A DNA stretch of 39,571 nt from Acidimicrobiia bacterium (lineage in GTDB: Bacteria > Actinomycetota > Acidimicrobiia > Spongiisociales > ZC4RG35): positions 1-39,571 of the forward strand of contig JAICRU010000023.1 of NCBI GenBank assembly GCA_025937235.1, given 5' to 3'. Shown here piece by piece: positions 24,008-32,337 of this stretch. The notes under the pieces are model-generated. The model ran no database searches, was not told the origin of the DNA, and saw nothing but the letters and a program-made list of their open reading frames with translations. The first letter of the stretch is position 1. Every line of letters begins with the position of its first letter. The position numbers and the translations under genes are program-made.

Positions 24008-25951
24008 GTGCTGGGCGGAACTATTGGGGGTACCTCACAATCGACGTGGAGAGGATCGATCGTGGCCGCAGCGTCGAGGGTGAGAGCCGACATCCTGTTT
24101 GCGGTGGTGGACCTTTTCGTGGTCGCCTCTGCCTATGGTCTGGCCCTCACCATCAGAATGCTCGATCGGGTGGTCGATCCCAGACTGGAGAATCCCTCCA
24201 CCTTCTTTCGTAATCTGGCGTGGGCGCTCCCAATAATCATGTTGGTGCACCTGATCTACAATGTCTGGGCCGGCGCCTACGGACATGTCTGGGAACATGC
24301 CAGCACGGCGGAGGCATTTCGTGTGGCGGTAGCCAATATCGCGGCGTCCGCCACCCTGCTCCTCATCAGCTTCGCGGCTCGGGAATTCACCGATAGCACT
24401 CCTGTAGTTGTCCCATATTCCGTCATCGTCCTTGGTGGTCTGTTGTCACTATTCGGGATGGGTTTGGTCAGGTTCAGATCGAGACTCTTCTCCTTCAGAC
24501 GAGCCTTGGATGGGCCACCGATACTGGTGGTGGGGTCCAGCCGAGAGGCGGCCTCATTCGCTCGCCAAGCATCGTCGCTGCCCGGTGGCGGTCATGTCGT
24601 CGGCTTCGTTGCCGATGACGAGCTGAGCTTGAAGTCGGGTCGGAAGCTGGCGGGTCTACCGATTCTCGGGACGATCGACCAGATCGGCGAACTTGCGCAG
24701 CGCTTCTCGGCCGACCAGGTGGTGGTGATGGGAAACGACCCCAGCCGGACTCGTGCCGTCGTAGATCGGTGTCTGGACACAGATGTCCGCTTGCGCATCA
24801 TCCCCGAGGCAGAGGATGTGCTCTCGAACAGGTCTTTGACCCTCGACGTACGCGACATCGGTGTCGAGGACATCCTGGTGAGGCCACCGGTACAGACCGA
24901 CCTGGACGCGGCTAGGAACCTGATTCGTGGGCGGCGGGTCCTCGTCACCGGCGCCGGGGGCTCGATCGGCTCCGAGATAGTAAGGCAGATCCTCGCCTTC
25001 GAGCCTGATCATGTCTGGGCTCTCGATCGGGATGAGACGCTGCTTCACGAAGCCAGTCTCCAGTGGGTCGGTCCGATCACCAACATCCTCTGCGACGTCC
25101 GAGATCCGATCAAGCTGGTTCGCTCCATGGAGATGATCCGCCCCGAATTGGTGTTTCACGCCGCGGCCCTCAAACACGTCCCGATGTTGGAGTCGGAACC
25201 GGAGGAGGCCGTTCTCACCAACGTCGTCGGGACCCGGAACGTGATCGAAGCCGGATCCCGGGTTGGGATGCGTCATTTCATCCTCATCTCGACCGACAAG
25301 GCGGTAAATCCGAGCAGTGTGATGGGCGCCAGCAAGAGAATCGCCGAGCTCATGACCCAAGCGGGCAACGATCGCCGCGACGGGTGCATCTACACCGCGG
25401 TCCGCTTCGGCAATGTTCTTGGGAGCCGAGGCAGTGTCGTGCCGACCTTCGTCGAGCAGATCAAGCTGGGTGGTCCTGTCACGGTCACCGACCCCAATAT
25501 GACCAGGTATTTCATGACGGTCGATGAGGCTGTTCAGCTCGTGTTGCATGCCGCCGCTCTTTCGGTCGAGTCGGAAGTGTTCCTCCTCGACATGGGTGAA
25601 CCGGTGAGAATCGTCGATCTCGCCAAGCGCATGATCCGCCTTGGCGGATTGCGTCCGGAGCGGGATATCGAGATCGCCTATACAGGAAAGCGCCCGGGGG
25701 AGAAACTGACCGAGACACTCGCCGTCGGGCCACTCATGGCTACGAGCCACCCCAAGATCCTCGAGGTGAAGTTCGAGGGAATGAAGACTCACACTGTATT
25801 CGAGCTTGTCGCGGCACTCGAGGAAGCCGCACTCGCCGGCAATCGCCAGCGTCTCTATGAATTGCTCGGCTCGTTCGAGGCTGCCCTCTCTGGCATGAGT
25901 GAGGTAGTGGTGGACCTCGAGCTCGAGTCTCGCGATCGCATATGGATCTGA
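24008..25951 (+). CDS. Membrane-bound nucleotide-sugar 4,6-dehydratase (WbpM/FlaA1-CapD type)
   Basis: 647 residues from GTG 24008, chosen because GAGAGGAG lies 7 bases upstream. Four or five N-terminal transmembrane segments (within about 20-150) are followed by a CoA-binding-like domain (ILVVGSSREAASFA) and then the SDR domain from about residue 311 (VLVTGAGGSIGSEIVRQ). The active site shows HAAALKHVPMLE and STDKAVNPSSVMGASKR, where Met replaces the usual catalytic Tyr before Lys, typical of the large WbpM/FlaA1 enzymes. These make 4-keto-6-deoxy-UDP-HexNAc for surface glycans. It heads a rightward operon and overlaps the next gene by 10 bases. The substrate is inferred from the family. Confidence 0.93.
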   Translation: MLGGTIGGTSQSTWRGSIVAAASRVRADILFAVVDLFVVASAYGLALTIRMLDRVVDPRLENPSTFFRNLAWALPIIMLVHLIYNVWAGAYGHVWEHASTAEAFRVAVANIAASATLLLISFAAREFTDSTPVVVPYSVIVLGGLLSLFGMGLVRFRSRLFSFRRALDGPPILVVGSSREAASFARQASSLPGGGHVVGFVADDELSLKSGRKLAGLPILGTIDQIGELAQRFSADQVVVMGNDPSRTRAVVDRCLDTDVRLRIIPEAEDVLSNRSLTLDVRDIGVEDILVRPPVQTDLDAARNLIRGRRVLVTGAGGSIGSEIVRQILAFEPDHVWALDRDETLLHEASLQWVGPITNILCDVRDPIKLVRSMEMIRPELVFHAAALKHVPMLESEPEEAVLTNVVGTRNVIEAGSRVGMRHFILISTDKAVNPSSVMGASKRIAELMTQAGNDRRDGCIYTAVRFGNVLGSRGSVVPTFVEQIKLGGPVTVTDPNMTRYFMTVDEAVQLVLHAAALSVESEVFLLDMGEPVRIVDLAKRMIRLGGLRPERDIEIAYTGKRPGEKLTETLAVGPLMATSHPKILEVKFEGMKTHTVFELVAALEEAALAGNRQRLYELLGSFEAALSGMSEVVVDLELESRDRIWI

Positions 25952-28575
25952 CTCGTCTGATTCGAGTGGTCCGTGATCGGTGGGTCTTCGTACTCGTCGT
26001 GGCTGTTCTCGGCGCCGTGGCAGGATGGGGGCTGACCCACCTGAACAATCAGAACATCGCTCCTCAGTTCCGAGCTATCGCCGCCATCAGTCTCGTGCCG
26101 GAGGAAGGCGAAACAGTTGCGGACCTCGCCGATGAACTGGACACGGCACTAGGAGTTGCAACTGCGGCTGCAGGTGGCATCGCCTCCGCGCAACCGGGGT
26201 CGTCGGTTCAAACCGACCCCCTGACCGGTCGGCTGCTTTTCGTCGCGCAGGGTGGCTCGCCGGAAGAGGCGGAGGGCAATGCGGGGACGCTCCGACAGGC
26301 CTATGTGGAGGTCGATCCGAGCCTCGGAGGCGGGCCTGTCGACGACTCCCTGGCGGATATCGAGCGCCAGGTCGGGGAGCTGCAGGAGCAGCTCAGAGAG
26401 CTACAGCCGCGGCTCACCGCGGATGAGCGCGAACTGGCTGGCGCCCATGAATTGGTCGACCTCAAGATGGACGCCGTTCGTCAGCAGATCGTCGGCCTCA
26501 CCGTGGCCAACGCCGGGGCATCGGAGGATGAACAAATCTCCAACAATGACCAGATCGCCCGGCTTGAGATCGTTCTCGACGAGCTCGAAGCAGAGAAGGC
26601 GGCGCTCGCCCCCCCTCCGACAGAGGAATTGACACCTACCGAGCAGCTTCAAGCCAACACGATCCAGCGAAGACTCGAAGTGTTGGGCATCCAATACGAA
26701 ACGCTTTATCTGCGCAAACTGGGCGTGACTTCCCAAGGGCGATCGGAACCGATCGTGGTCGAGGACCTCACTCCCCAGCCGGCGGGTGTGTTGCTCAATA
26801 CCGCTATCGGCTTCATCGCCGGGATGACCATCGCTGCGTTAGGCCTGATGTTGGTCAACACCGTGCGCAAGGCGGTGTGGCTACCCGCTGATATCCCGGT
26901 GCCGGTGTTGGGGGACATCCCCGGACGAAAGACGGCCAGCGCAGACGGTATTCCTTGGTATGACGCAGAAGAGGACGGGGATCGGAAGGCTGCCATCCAG
27001 GCCCTTCGCACGGCAATCGAGGGCCGTCTCCTCGAGGGCTCTTCCTCTCTTGGTATCGCCGGCACTCTGACCGACCCCGGCGAGGTGCACGCTTTGGCCG
27101 CAGACCTCGGCGCCTCATTTGCGACTGCCGGATGGTCGGTCCTGCTCATCGATGCCGATTTCGAGAATCCATCCGAGCTCTCCGAGTACCAAGTCGAAAG
27201 CACAGATCTGGCCACCCTCCTGGAACTGGACCACCCGGACCTTCTGCTGAGAAAAGAAATTGCCGAGCGTGTCGAGACCGCCGCCGAGATCAGAGACAAT
27301 CTGGCAGTGGTACCGGCCGGCGCTCCTCCCGCTTCTCCGGGGGACGCCGTGGCGGGACGGCATTTCCGTTACTTGATCGAAGAGGCATCGAGCCGGTTCG
27401 ATCTCGTGATGGTGGTTGGATCGGAGATCATGGACCCCGCTACGCAGATACAGATACAGCGGTTGGACGGGGTGCTGGTGGCAGTGTGGCCCGGCAGGTC
27501 GCGTGCGCCTCTCGTCAGTGCAATCGTGCAGGATTTCGACGAGAGGAACCTCAAAATCCATGGTGCCGTCTTCCTACAGACGTCAGGACGCGGGGTCCTA
27601 TCTGCCGTCGGTGCTCCGGATGACTCATCTGACGAAATCCCCGCGGCCGACGCGATCCGCCCGATGATTAGAACAGGGACGGTCGACGTCGCCCCGAGGA
27701 GCCAGGCCAACCAACTGGTCGACCGGCTGGAACGAGAAAGTGAGTCTCCGGCGAGTCCAAACGGGAACAGGACCATCGACGAACTCGGGATTCACCTCCT
27801 CGAGGCGCTGTCGCTGGATCGTCCGGGCGCCTACCACGCCGCCGCCGATTATGTAGTCACCAGAGTCGAGGATCTGCTCACCACCCATGCGGACCCAGGG
27901 ACGGTGATAGAACTCGTCAGCCGGGTCAGTGAGATGGGGTTTATCCCCCTCACCCCGGTCGACGGCCTCCCCAAAGCAGGGAACCTGCTCAGGTATGAGT
28001 TCGAGGCCGAACTGGGCACCATCGTCGGCCCGGTTGTGAGCGACAGGATGGAAGCGGTGTTAGCTGACGGTTCCGGACTCCAGGACGTCGATCTCGACGG
28101 GTGGCTGACACACGAATTCTTCAAGCGACATGTTGAGCAGACGATAGGCGAGCCAGTCGTCTGGCATCTGACCAGCAACAAAGGCTCCATCCAGGTCCTG
28201 GTAGGGGCGCAGCGTCTCGACACCTATAGGCTCGAGCTCCTCGAGAAGGAATTGGTCGCGCCCCGGACCGACGTGTTGAGGCGTGATCTGCACGCGGTGG
28301 AGGCCGCGGGCGACGAGACGAGTTCGGCGCTGTTGCGGGCTGAGCTGGAGGACGTGGAGGAGTTCGGGGCTGCTCTCGAGCTATTGCGCAACCGCACGAC
28401 TCGACCAAATGGGGTCGTTCAGACGGAACAACGCGATCGGTCTGCCACCTCCTGGACGCCGGTCTGGTCGGACGATGTCCGATCCAACCTTGCCTCTGTG
28501 CAGAGGCTTGGTCTCCTTCCGTTTCCCGTTCTCACCAGGAGCGAATTGAGGTCCCGACTTTCGACTGGCTCATAG
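25942..28575 (+). CDS. Wzz-like chain-length protein with degenerate BY-kinase and unusual C-terminus
   Basis: 877 residues in three parts. Part 1 is Wzz-like: a transmembrane segment at about 14-31, a coiled-coil-rich periplasmic region, and a second transmembrane segment at about 283-305 (LLNTAIGFIAGMTIAALGLM). Part 2 (about 340-560) has the BY-kinase fold, with a clear Walker A' (VLLIDADFENP) but no P-loop: the expected GEGKT reads GTLTDPGEVHA. It is probably a pseudokinase that controls polymer length without ATP hydrolysis. Part 3 (about 600-877) is not normal for this family; EPVVWHLTSNKGSIQVLV near 737 and the following helices resemble the C-terminal region of BREX PglX-type methyltransferases. 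No methyltransferase motifs are present. It overlaps the dehydratase gene. Confidence 0.85.
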   Translation: MDLTRLIRVVRDRWVFVLVVAVLGAVAGWGLTHLNNQNIAPQFRAIAAISLVPEEGETVADLADELDTALGVATAAAGGIASAQPGSSVQTDPLTGRLLFVAQGGSPEEAEGNAGTLRQAYVEVDPSLGGGPVDDSLADIERQVGELQEQLRELQPRLTADERELAGAHELVDLKMDAVRQQIVGLTVANAGASEDEQISNNDQIARLEIVLDELEAEKAALAPPPTEELTPTEQLQANTIQRRLEVLGIQYETLYLRKLGVTSQGRSEPIVVEDLTPQPAGVLLNTAIGFIAGMTIAALGLMLVNTVRKAVWLPADIPVPVLGDIPGRKTASADGIPWYDAEEDGDRKAAIQALRTAIEGRLLEGSSSLGIAGTLTDPGEVHALAADLGASFATAGWSVLLIDADFENPSELSEYQVESTDLATLLELDHPDLLLRKEIAERVETAAEIRDNLAVVPAGAPPASPGDAVAGRHFRYLIEEASSRFDLVMVVGSEIMDPATQIQIQRLDGVLVAVWPGRSRAPLVSAIVQDFDERNLKIHGAVFLQTSGRGVLSAVGAPDDSSDEIPAADAIRPMIRTGTVDVAPRSQANQLVDRLERESESPASPNGNRTIDELGIHLLEALSLDRPGAYHAAADYVVTRVEDLLTTHADPGTVIELVSRVSEMGFIPLTPVDGLPKAGNLLRYEFEAELGTIVGPVVSDRMEAVLADGSGLQDVDLDGWLTHEFFKRHVEQTIGEPVVWHLTSNKGSIQVLVGAQRLDTYRLELLEKELVAPRTDVLRRDLHAVEAAGDETSSALLRAELEDVEEFGAALELLRNRTTRPNGVVQTEQRDRSATSWTPVWSDDVRSNLASVQRLGLLPFPVLTRSELRSRLSTGS

Positions 28576-28579
28576 CGAT

Positions 28580-28610
28580 CCCGGCATTTCCGATCGTCGA
28601 CGGAAACGGG
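28580..28610 (+). other. Intercistronic hairpin
   Basis: TTTCCG (28587-28592) pairs with CGGAAA (28601-28606) across an 8-base loop. The stem is extended past a 3-base bulge by CCCG (28580-28583) with CGGG (28607-28610). It fills the 46-base gap between the chain-length gene and the next glycosyltransferase, the only sizeable gap in this operon. There is no T-run, so it is more likely a processing or stability element than a full terminator. Confidence 0.4.
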
Positions 28611-28621
28611 CATGGAGCAGC

Positions 28622-29815
28622 ATGAGAATCGCCCACTTGACCACGGTCGACTCGAGCCTGCGTTACCTCGTGTTTCCCCAACTGACAGAGATCGTGGCGC
28701 GGGGTGGCACCGCGATCGGGATCAGCGCACCCGGGCCGGATGTGTCGTTTCTCGTTGCGTCGGGGATCGAGCACCGACCCCTCAGCGCTTCTACCAGATC
28801 GTCGTCGATCGGCTCGGACCTCAGGGCCGCCTGGCAACTATGGCGACTCCTGCGGCGAGAGCACCTCGACGTTCTCCACACCCACAACCCGAAGCCGGGC
28901 ATCTACGGCAGGATCATCGGACGATTGGCCGGTGTCCCCTTAGTGGTCAACACGGTGCATGGCTTCTACGCGACCGAGTCGGACGGCTTTCTCAAGAGGG
29001 CCCTCGTCTACTCGATCGAAGCGATCGCCGCGCTTTTCTCGGATATGGAACTGGTTCAGAGCAGAGAAGACGTCGTCGTCATGGAGCGCTTCCACATCGG
29101 CAGGCGGTCGCGGACTGTTCATCTGGGAAACGGGATCGACCTCGAGAGATTCCGACCCGATCCCGAAGGTGTGATGCGGCAACGAGTTCGTGCTGAGTTG
29201 GGAATCGCTGCTGACAGAATCGTGGTGGGCTTCGTCGGGCGACTGGTCGCGGAAAAGGGCATACCTGAATTGCTCGGTGCCTGGCAGCTGCGAAAAAGTG
29301 ATTACGAACTGCTCGTCTTGGGCCCGCCCGACCCATCCAAAACCGATGCCCTGAGCCAGTCGATGATCGACGAGGCCGAAGCGTCAGGGGTCCAATTCCT
29401 GGGACATCGGGATCATATCGAGGAGCTCTATCCGGCACTGGACATCTTCGTACTCCCTTCACACCGGGAGGGTTTTCCCAGGGCAGCGATGGAGGCAGCC
29501 GCCAGCGGCGTAGCGATCGTGGCTACCGACATTCGTGGCTGTCGGGAGGTCGTGGAGAACGGACTGAACGGGCTCTTGGTCCCGACCGGAGATCCTCTCC
29601 ACCTGACTGCCGCCATCGACCGATTGGTGACCGATCCCGTCACCCGCATCAGCATGGGCGAATATGGCAGGAAGAAGGCTCTTGCCGATTTCGACGAGCG
29701 TGCCGTGGTGAAAAACGTGATCGGGGCTTATCGTGACGCGGCAAGGCGGAAAGGTCTCATGAAGTTGTATGACGCGCTGGCCTCTTCGACGGACGAGATG
29801 AATGGCCGGGACTAG
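28622..29815 (+). CDS. GT4 glycosyltransferase
   Basis: 397-residue GT4 enzyme that adds a sugar to a membrane-linked glycan. The acceptor domain contains HTHNPKPGIYGRIIGRLAGV and NTVHGFYATESDG. The donor domain contains FVGRLVAEKGIPELL and the donor-binding SHREGFPRAAMEAAASGVAI, with ATDIRGCREVVENGLNGLLV. GGAG precedes the ATG by 4 bases. It overlaps the phosphoglycosyl transferase gene by 14 bases, and that pairing suggests it adds the second sugar of the repeat unit. The sugar is not predictable. Confidence 0.93.
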   Translation: MRIAHLTTVDSSLRYLVFPQLTEIVARGGTAIGISAPGPDVSFLVASGIEHRPLSASTRSSSIGSDLRAAWQLWRLLRREHLDVLHTHNPKPGIYGRIIGRLAGVPLVVNTVHGFYATESDGFLKRALVYSIEAIAALFSDMELVQSREDVVVMERFHIGRRSRTVHLGNGIDLERFRPDPEGVMRQRVRAELGIAADRIVVGFVGRLVAEKGIPELLGAWQLRKSDYELLVLGPPDPSKTDALSQSMIDEAEASGVQFLGHRDHIEELYPALDIFVLPSHREGFPRAAMEAAASGVAIVATDIRGCREVVENGLNGLLVPTGDPLHLTAAIDRLVTDPVTRISMGEYGRKKALADFDERAVVKNVIGAYRDAARRKGLMKLYDALASSTDEMNGRD

Positions 29816-30419
29816 CCAGGCACTGAAGCGGGGGTTCGACATTCTCGTGGCCGGTCTTCTGTTGGTCATTCTGGCCATCCCCCTGGTGCTGATTGCGTTG
29901 GCGACAAGGTTGCTCCTCGGGTCGCCAATCCTCTACCGGAGCCTGCGGCCTGGTCTCGGCGGCAACCTGTTCACCATCTACAAATTCCGCACGATGACCC
30001 AGGACGTCGACGAGAACGGGGAACTGCGGCCGGACGCTGAGAGACTCACCAGGTTTGGGCGTCTGCTTCGGTCTTGGAGTCTGGATGAGCTTCCTGAGCT
30101 GATCAACGTGCTGAGGGGCGACATGAGCCTGGTCGGCCCCCGCCCCCTGCTTCCCGCGTACCTCGACAGATATGACGACCAGCAGAGGCGTCGCCATGAG
30201 GTGAGACCGGGGTTGACCGGACTGGCACAGGTGCGAGGCCGCAATTCTCTAAGCTGGGACGAGAGACTGGCCCTCGATGTTTGGTATGTCGACCATCGAT
30301 CCTTCGCCCTGGATCTCAGAATCCTCGCCGCCACCATCGCCCTGGTCGTCAACAGGGAGGGGATCAATGCTCCGGATCATGCCACGATGCCGGAGTTCCG
30401 TGGCCAAGAGGAGACTTGA
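29802..30419 (+). CDS. Initiating sugar (phosphoglycosyl) transferase
   Basis: 205 residues, the short PglC-like core size. It transfers a sugar-phosphate from a UDP-sugar to undecaprenyl phosphate, starting repeat-unit assembly at the inner face of the membrane. One N-terminal re-entrant/membrane helix (FDILVAGLLLVILAIPLVLI) is followed by YKFRTMTQD, SLDELPELINVLRGDMSLVG and RPGLTGLAQVRGRN. Together with the upstream WbpM-type dehydratase, the likely first sugar is a 6-deoxy-HexNAc derivative (inference). The stop overlaps the next start. Confidence 0.95.
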   Translation: MAGTSQALKRGFDILVAGLLLVILAIPLVLIALATRLLLGSPILYRSLRPGLGGNLFTIYKFRTMTQDVDENGELRPDAERLTRFGRLLRSWSLDELPELINVLRGDMSLVGPRPLLPAYLDRYDDQQRRRHEVRPGLTGLAQVRGRNSLSWDERLALDVWYVDHRSFALDLRILAATIALVVNREGINAPDHATMPEFRGQEET

Positions 30420-31375
30420 ACGCCCTCATCTGTTCGGCCGGCCGGCGGACGACACTGGTCCGCGCCTTTCGTCGCGTGCTCGAGCCACGCCGAGGTTTTG
30501 TCGTCGCCGGCGACGTGGACCCACTGGCTCCCGCCCTTTTGACAGCGGACTACTCCGAAATGATGCCGCGGCTCAGCTCACCGGAGTACTCGTCGCGGCT
30601 GCTCGAACTGTGTCAAGAGCGACAGATTGCCTTGGTGGTGCCCACCATCGACACCGAATTGCCGCTGTTGGCCGGTCTGAGTGAAGAGTTCGCTGCCTCC
30701 GGTATCACCGTCCTCGTCTCGGCGATGGAGTTGATCGACATAACATCCGACAAGCGCAAGACCGCAGAGGTCTTCAACGCCCGGGGCATCCGCACGCCGC
30801 GCTCCTGGGCGCCAGGTGATCTGGCGGAGGTACCCGAACTCTTGTTCGTCAAGCCCAATCGAGGAAGCGCCAGCATGGACACCTATCTGGTGCCGGGTGA
30901 TCGGGTGGAGGCGATTCTGCCCATGGTCAACGATCCGGTGGTTCAAGAGTACATCGAGGCGCCCGAAATCACCGTCGACGCACTCCTCGACCTGACTGGC
31001 GACGTGATCCATATGGTTCCGCGCATCCGTCTCAAGACGGTGGGCGGGGAGTCGGTGCAGGGAGTCACCATGCCGGACGAGCCGATACGCCCGTGGCTCC
31101 TCGATGTTCTGCGGGTGATCTCCAGCCTTGGGGGCAGAGGACCGGTGACGATACAGGCGTTCTTGACGCCTGATTCGCCGACGCTGATCGAAGTGAATCC
31201 TCGATTCGGAGGCGGGTTTCCGCTCACGCTCGAGGCCGGCGGCGAGTACCCGAAATGGATCGTGGAGATGATCGAGGGCGGCAGTGTCCCACCGAGGCTT
31301 GGCGAGTATCGCAGAGGTCTGTTCATGACACGAACGCTCGAGGAGACCTACGTCGACGGTGGCTGGGCTCAATGA
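30416..31375 (+). CDS. ATP-grasp protein, CarB-like
   Basis: 319 residues from TTG 30416, chosen because GAGGAG lies 2-3 bases upstream and it overlaps the previous stop. The N-terminal pre-ATP-grasp domain (LICSAGRRTTLVRAFRRVL) is followed by VVPTIDTELPLLA. The ATP-grasp domain has ELLFVKPNRGSASMDTYLV and the metal-binding LIEVNPRFGGGFPLTLEAGG. Relatives in surface-glycan loci are often called carbamoyl-phosphate-synthase-large-subunit-like and probably make an amide or peptide bond on a sugar or its precursor. The substrate is unknown. It overlaps the HAD gene as ATGA. Confidence 0.88.
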   Translation: MNALICSAGRRTTLVRAFRRVLEPRRGFVVAGDVDPLAPALLTADYSEMMPRLSSPEYSSRLLELCQERQIALVVPTIDTELPLLAGLSEEFAASGITVLVSAMELIDITSDKRKTAEVFNARGIRTPRSWAPGDLAEVPELLFVKPNRGSASMDTYLVPGDRVEAILPMVNDPVVQEYIEAPEITVDALLDLTGDVIHMVPRIRLKTVGGESVQGVTMPDEPIRPWLLDVLRVISSLGGRGPVTIQAFLTPDSPTLIEVNPRFGGGFPLTLEAGGEYPKWIVEMIEGGSVPPRLGEYRRGLFMTRTLEETYVDGGWAQ

Positions 31376-32055
31376 TCAGAGCGATCGTGCTCGACCTCGA
31401 CGACACCTTGTACCTGGAGCGCGATTACGTCAGGAGCGGGTTCATTCATGTGGCGTCGTACCTCGAAGATCGTGGGCTGGCCGACTCGGCCGAGGTCTTC
31501 TCCTTTCTCTGGGCCGGTTTCGAAGAGGGACGCCGAGGCGATGCGTTCGATTCGCTGCTTCTGCGATGGCCACAGATCGGCCGCGTGGAGAATGTCGAAG
31601 CGCTCGTCGAGCGCTATCGTCAGCATTCTCCCAACATCGAGCTCAGGGAGCCGGCTGCGTTTGCCGATCTCATGAATCTCGATCTCCGTGTTGGCCTGAT
31701 CTCGGATGGGTGGCCAACCGCCCAACGTGCCAAGCTCGATGCGCTGGGCGTCGAGGATTCCTTTGGATCGACGGTGCTGACCGGCGATTGGGGTGGCCGC
31801 TACGCCAAACCACACCAGCGCGCATTCACCACGATCGAGCAGGAGTTCTCGCTCTCCAGTTCGGAGCTGGTCTATGTGGCCGACAACCCGACCAAGGACT
31901 TCATCGCCCCAAATGAGCGTGGTTGGCTGACTTGGCGCATCCGGATGCCGGGTCAGCTCCATCACGCCCTGGAGCCCACTGGCAACATCGCCTCGCCACG
32001 GCTGGAACTGCCATCTCTGCAGGAGGTAGTCGCCGAATATCAGGCGGGGAGCTGA
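31372..32055 (+). CDS. HAD-superfamily hydrolase
   Basis: 227 residues from ATG 31372. Motif I is VLDLDDTLY with both catalytic aspartates. The motif II region is LISDGWPTAQRAKLDALG, the motif III lysine lies in RYAKPHQRAF, and motif IV is VYVADNPTKDF. A helical C1 cap lies between motifs I and II. It is probably a phosphatase for a sugar phosphate or the product of its ATP-grasp neighbour; the two genes overlap and commonly travel together in surface-polysaccharide loci. It is the last gene of this rightward run before a 282-base gap. Confidence 0.9.
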   Translation: MIRAIVLDLDDTLYLERDYVRSGFIHVASYLEDRGLADSAEVFSFLWAGFEEGRRGDAFDSLLLRWPQIGRVENVEALVERYRQHSPNIELREPAAFADLMNLDLRVGLISDGWPTAQRAKLDALGVEDSFGSTVLTGDWGGRYAKPHQRAFTTIEQEFSLSSSELVYVADNPTKDFIAPNERGWLTWRIRMPGQLHHALEPTGNIASPRLELPSLQEVVAEYQAGS

Positions 32056-32337
32056 ATCGCCGCCTGGTAGGTGCCCGCGAGTGTCAACGATGACCCGTCG
32101 CGTGATTTCCCGCCGACGAGCCATCCTCCTCCCCGGATTGACTGGACAGCGAATGTGTTCCGTGCTTAGGTGCAGGGCCCCCAACCCAGAGAGCCAGATG
32201 CGTCATGCCGCTACAACCCCGGTGAGCCTCCGCCCGCCCTCGACCGCCACTCGATCAGGAACGAGTCGCCTCATCTCGTCCTGGCCGGACCCGGTATTCG
32301 CCAGTGAGGGGACCTCGGGTCAGCAATTGGAGTCGAT

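Noticed and set aside
25942-28575. BREX/PglX defence gene
   Set aside because: Only the C-terminal region resembles PglX; there are no methyltransferase motifs and no other BREX genes, and the N-terminus is clearly Wzz-like.
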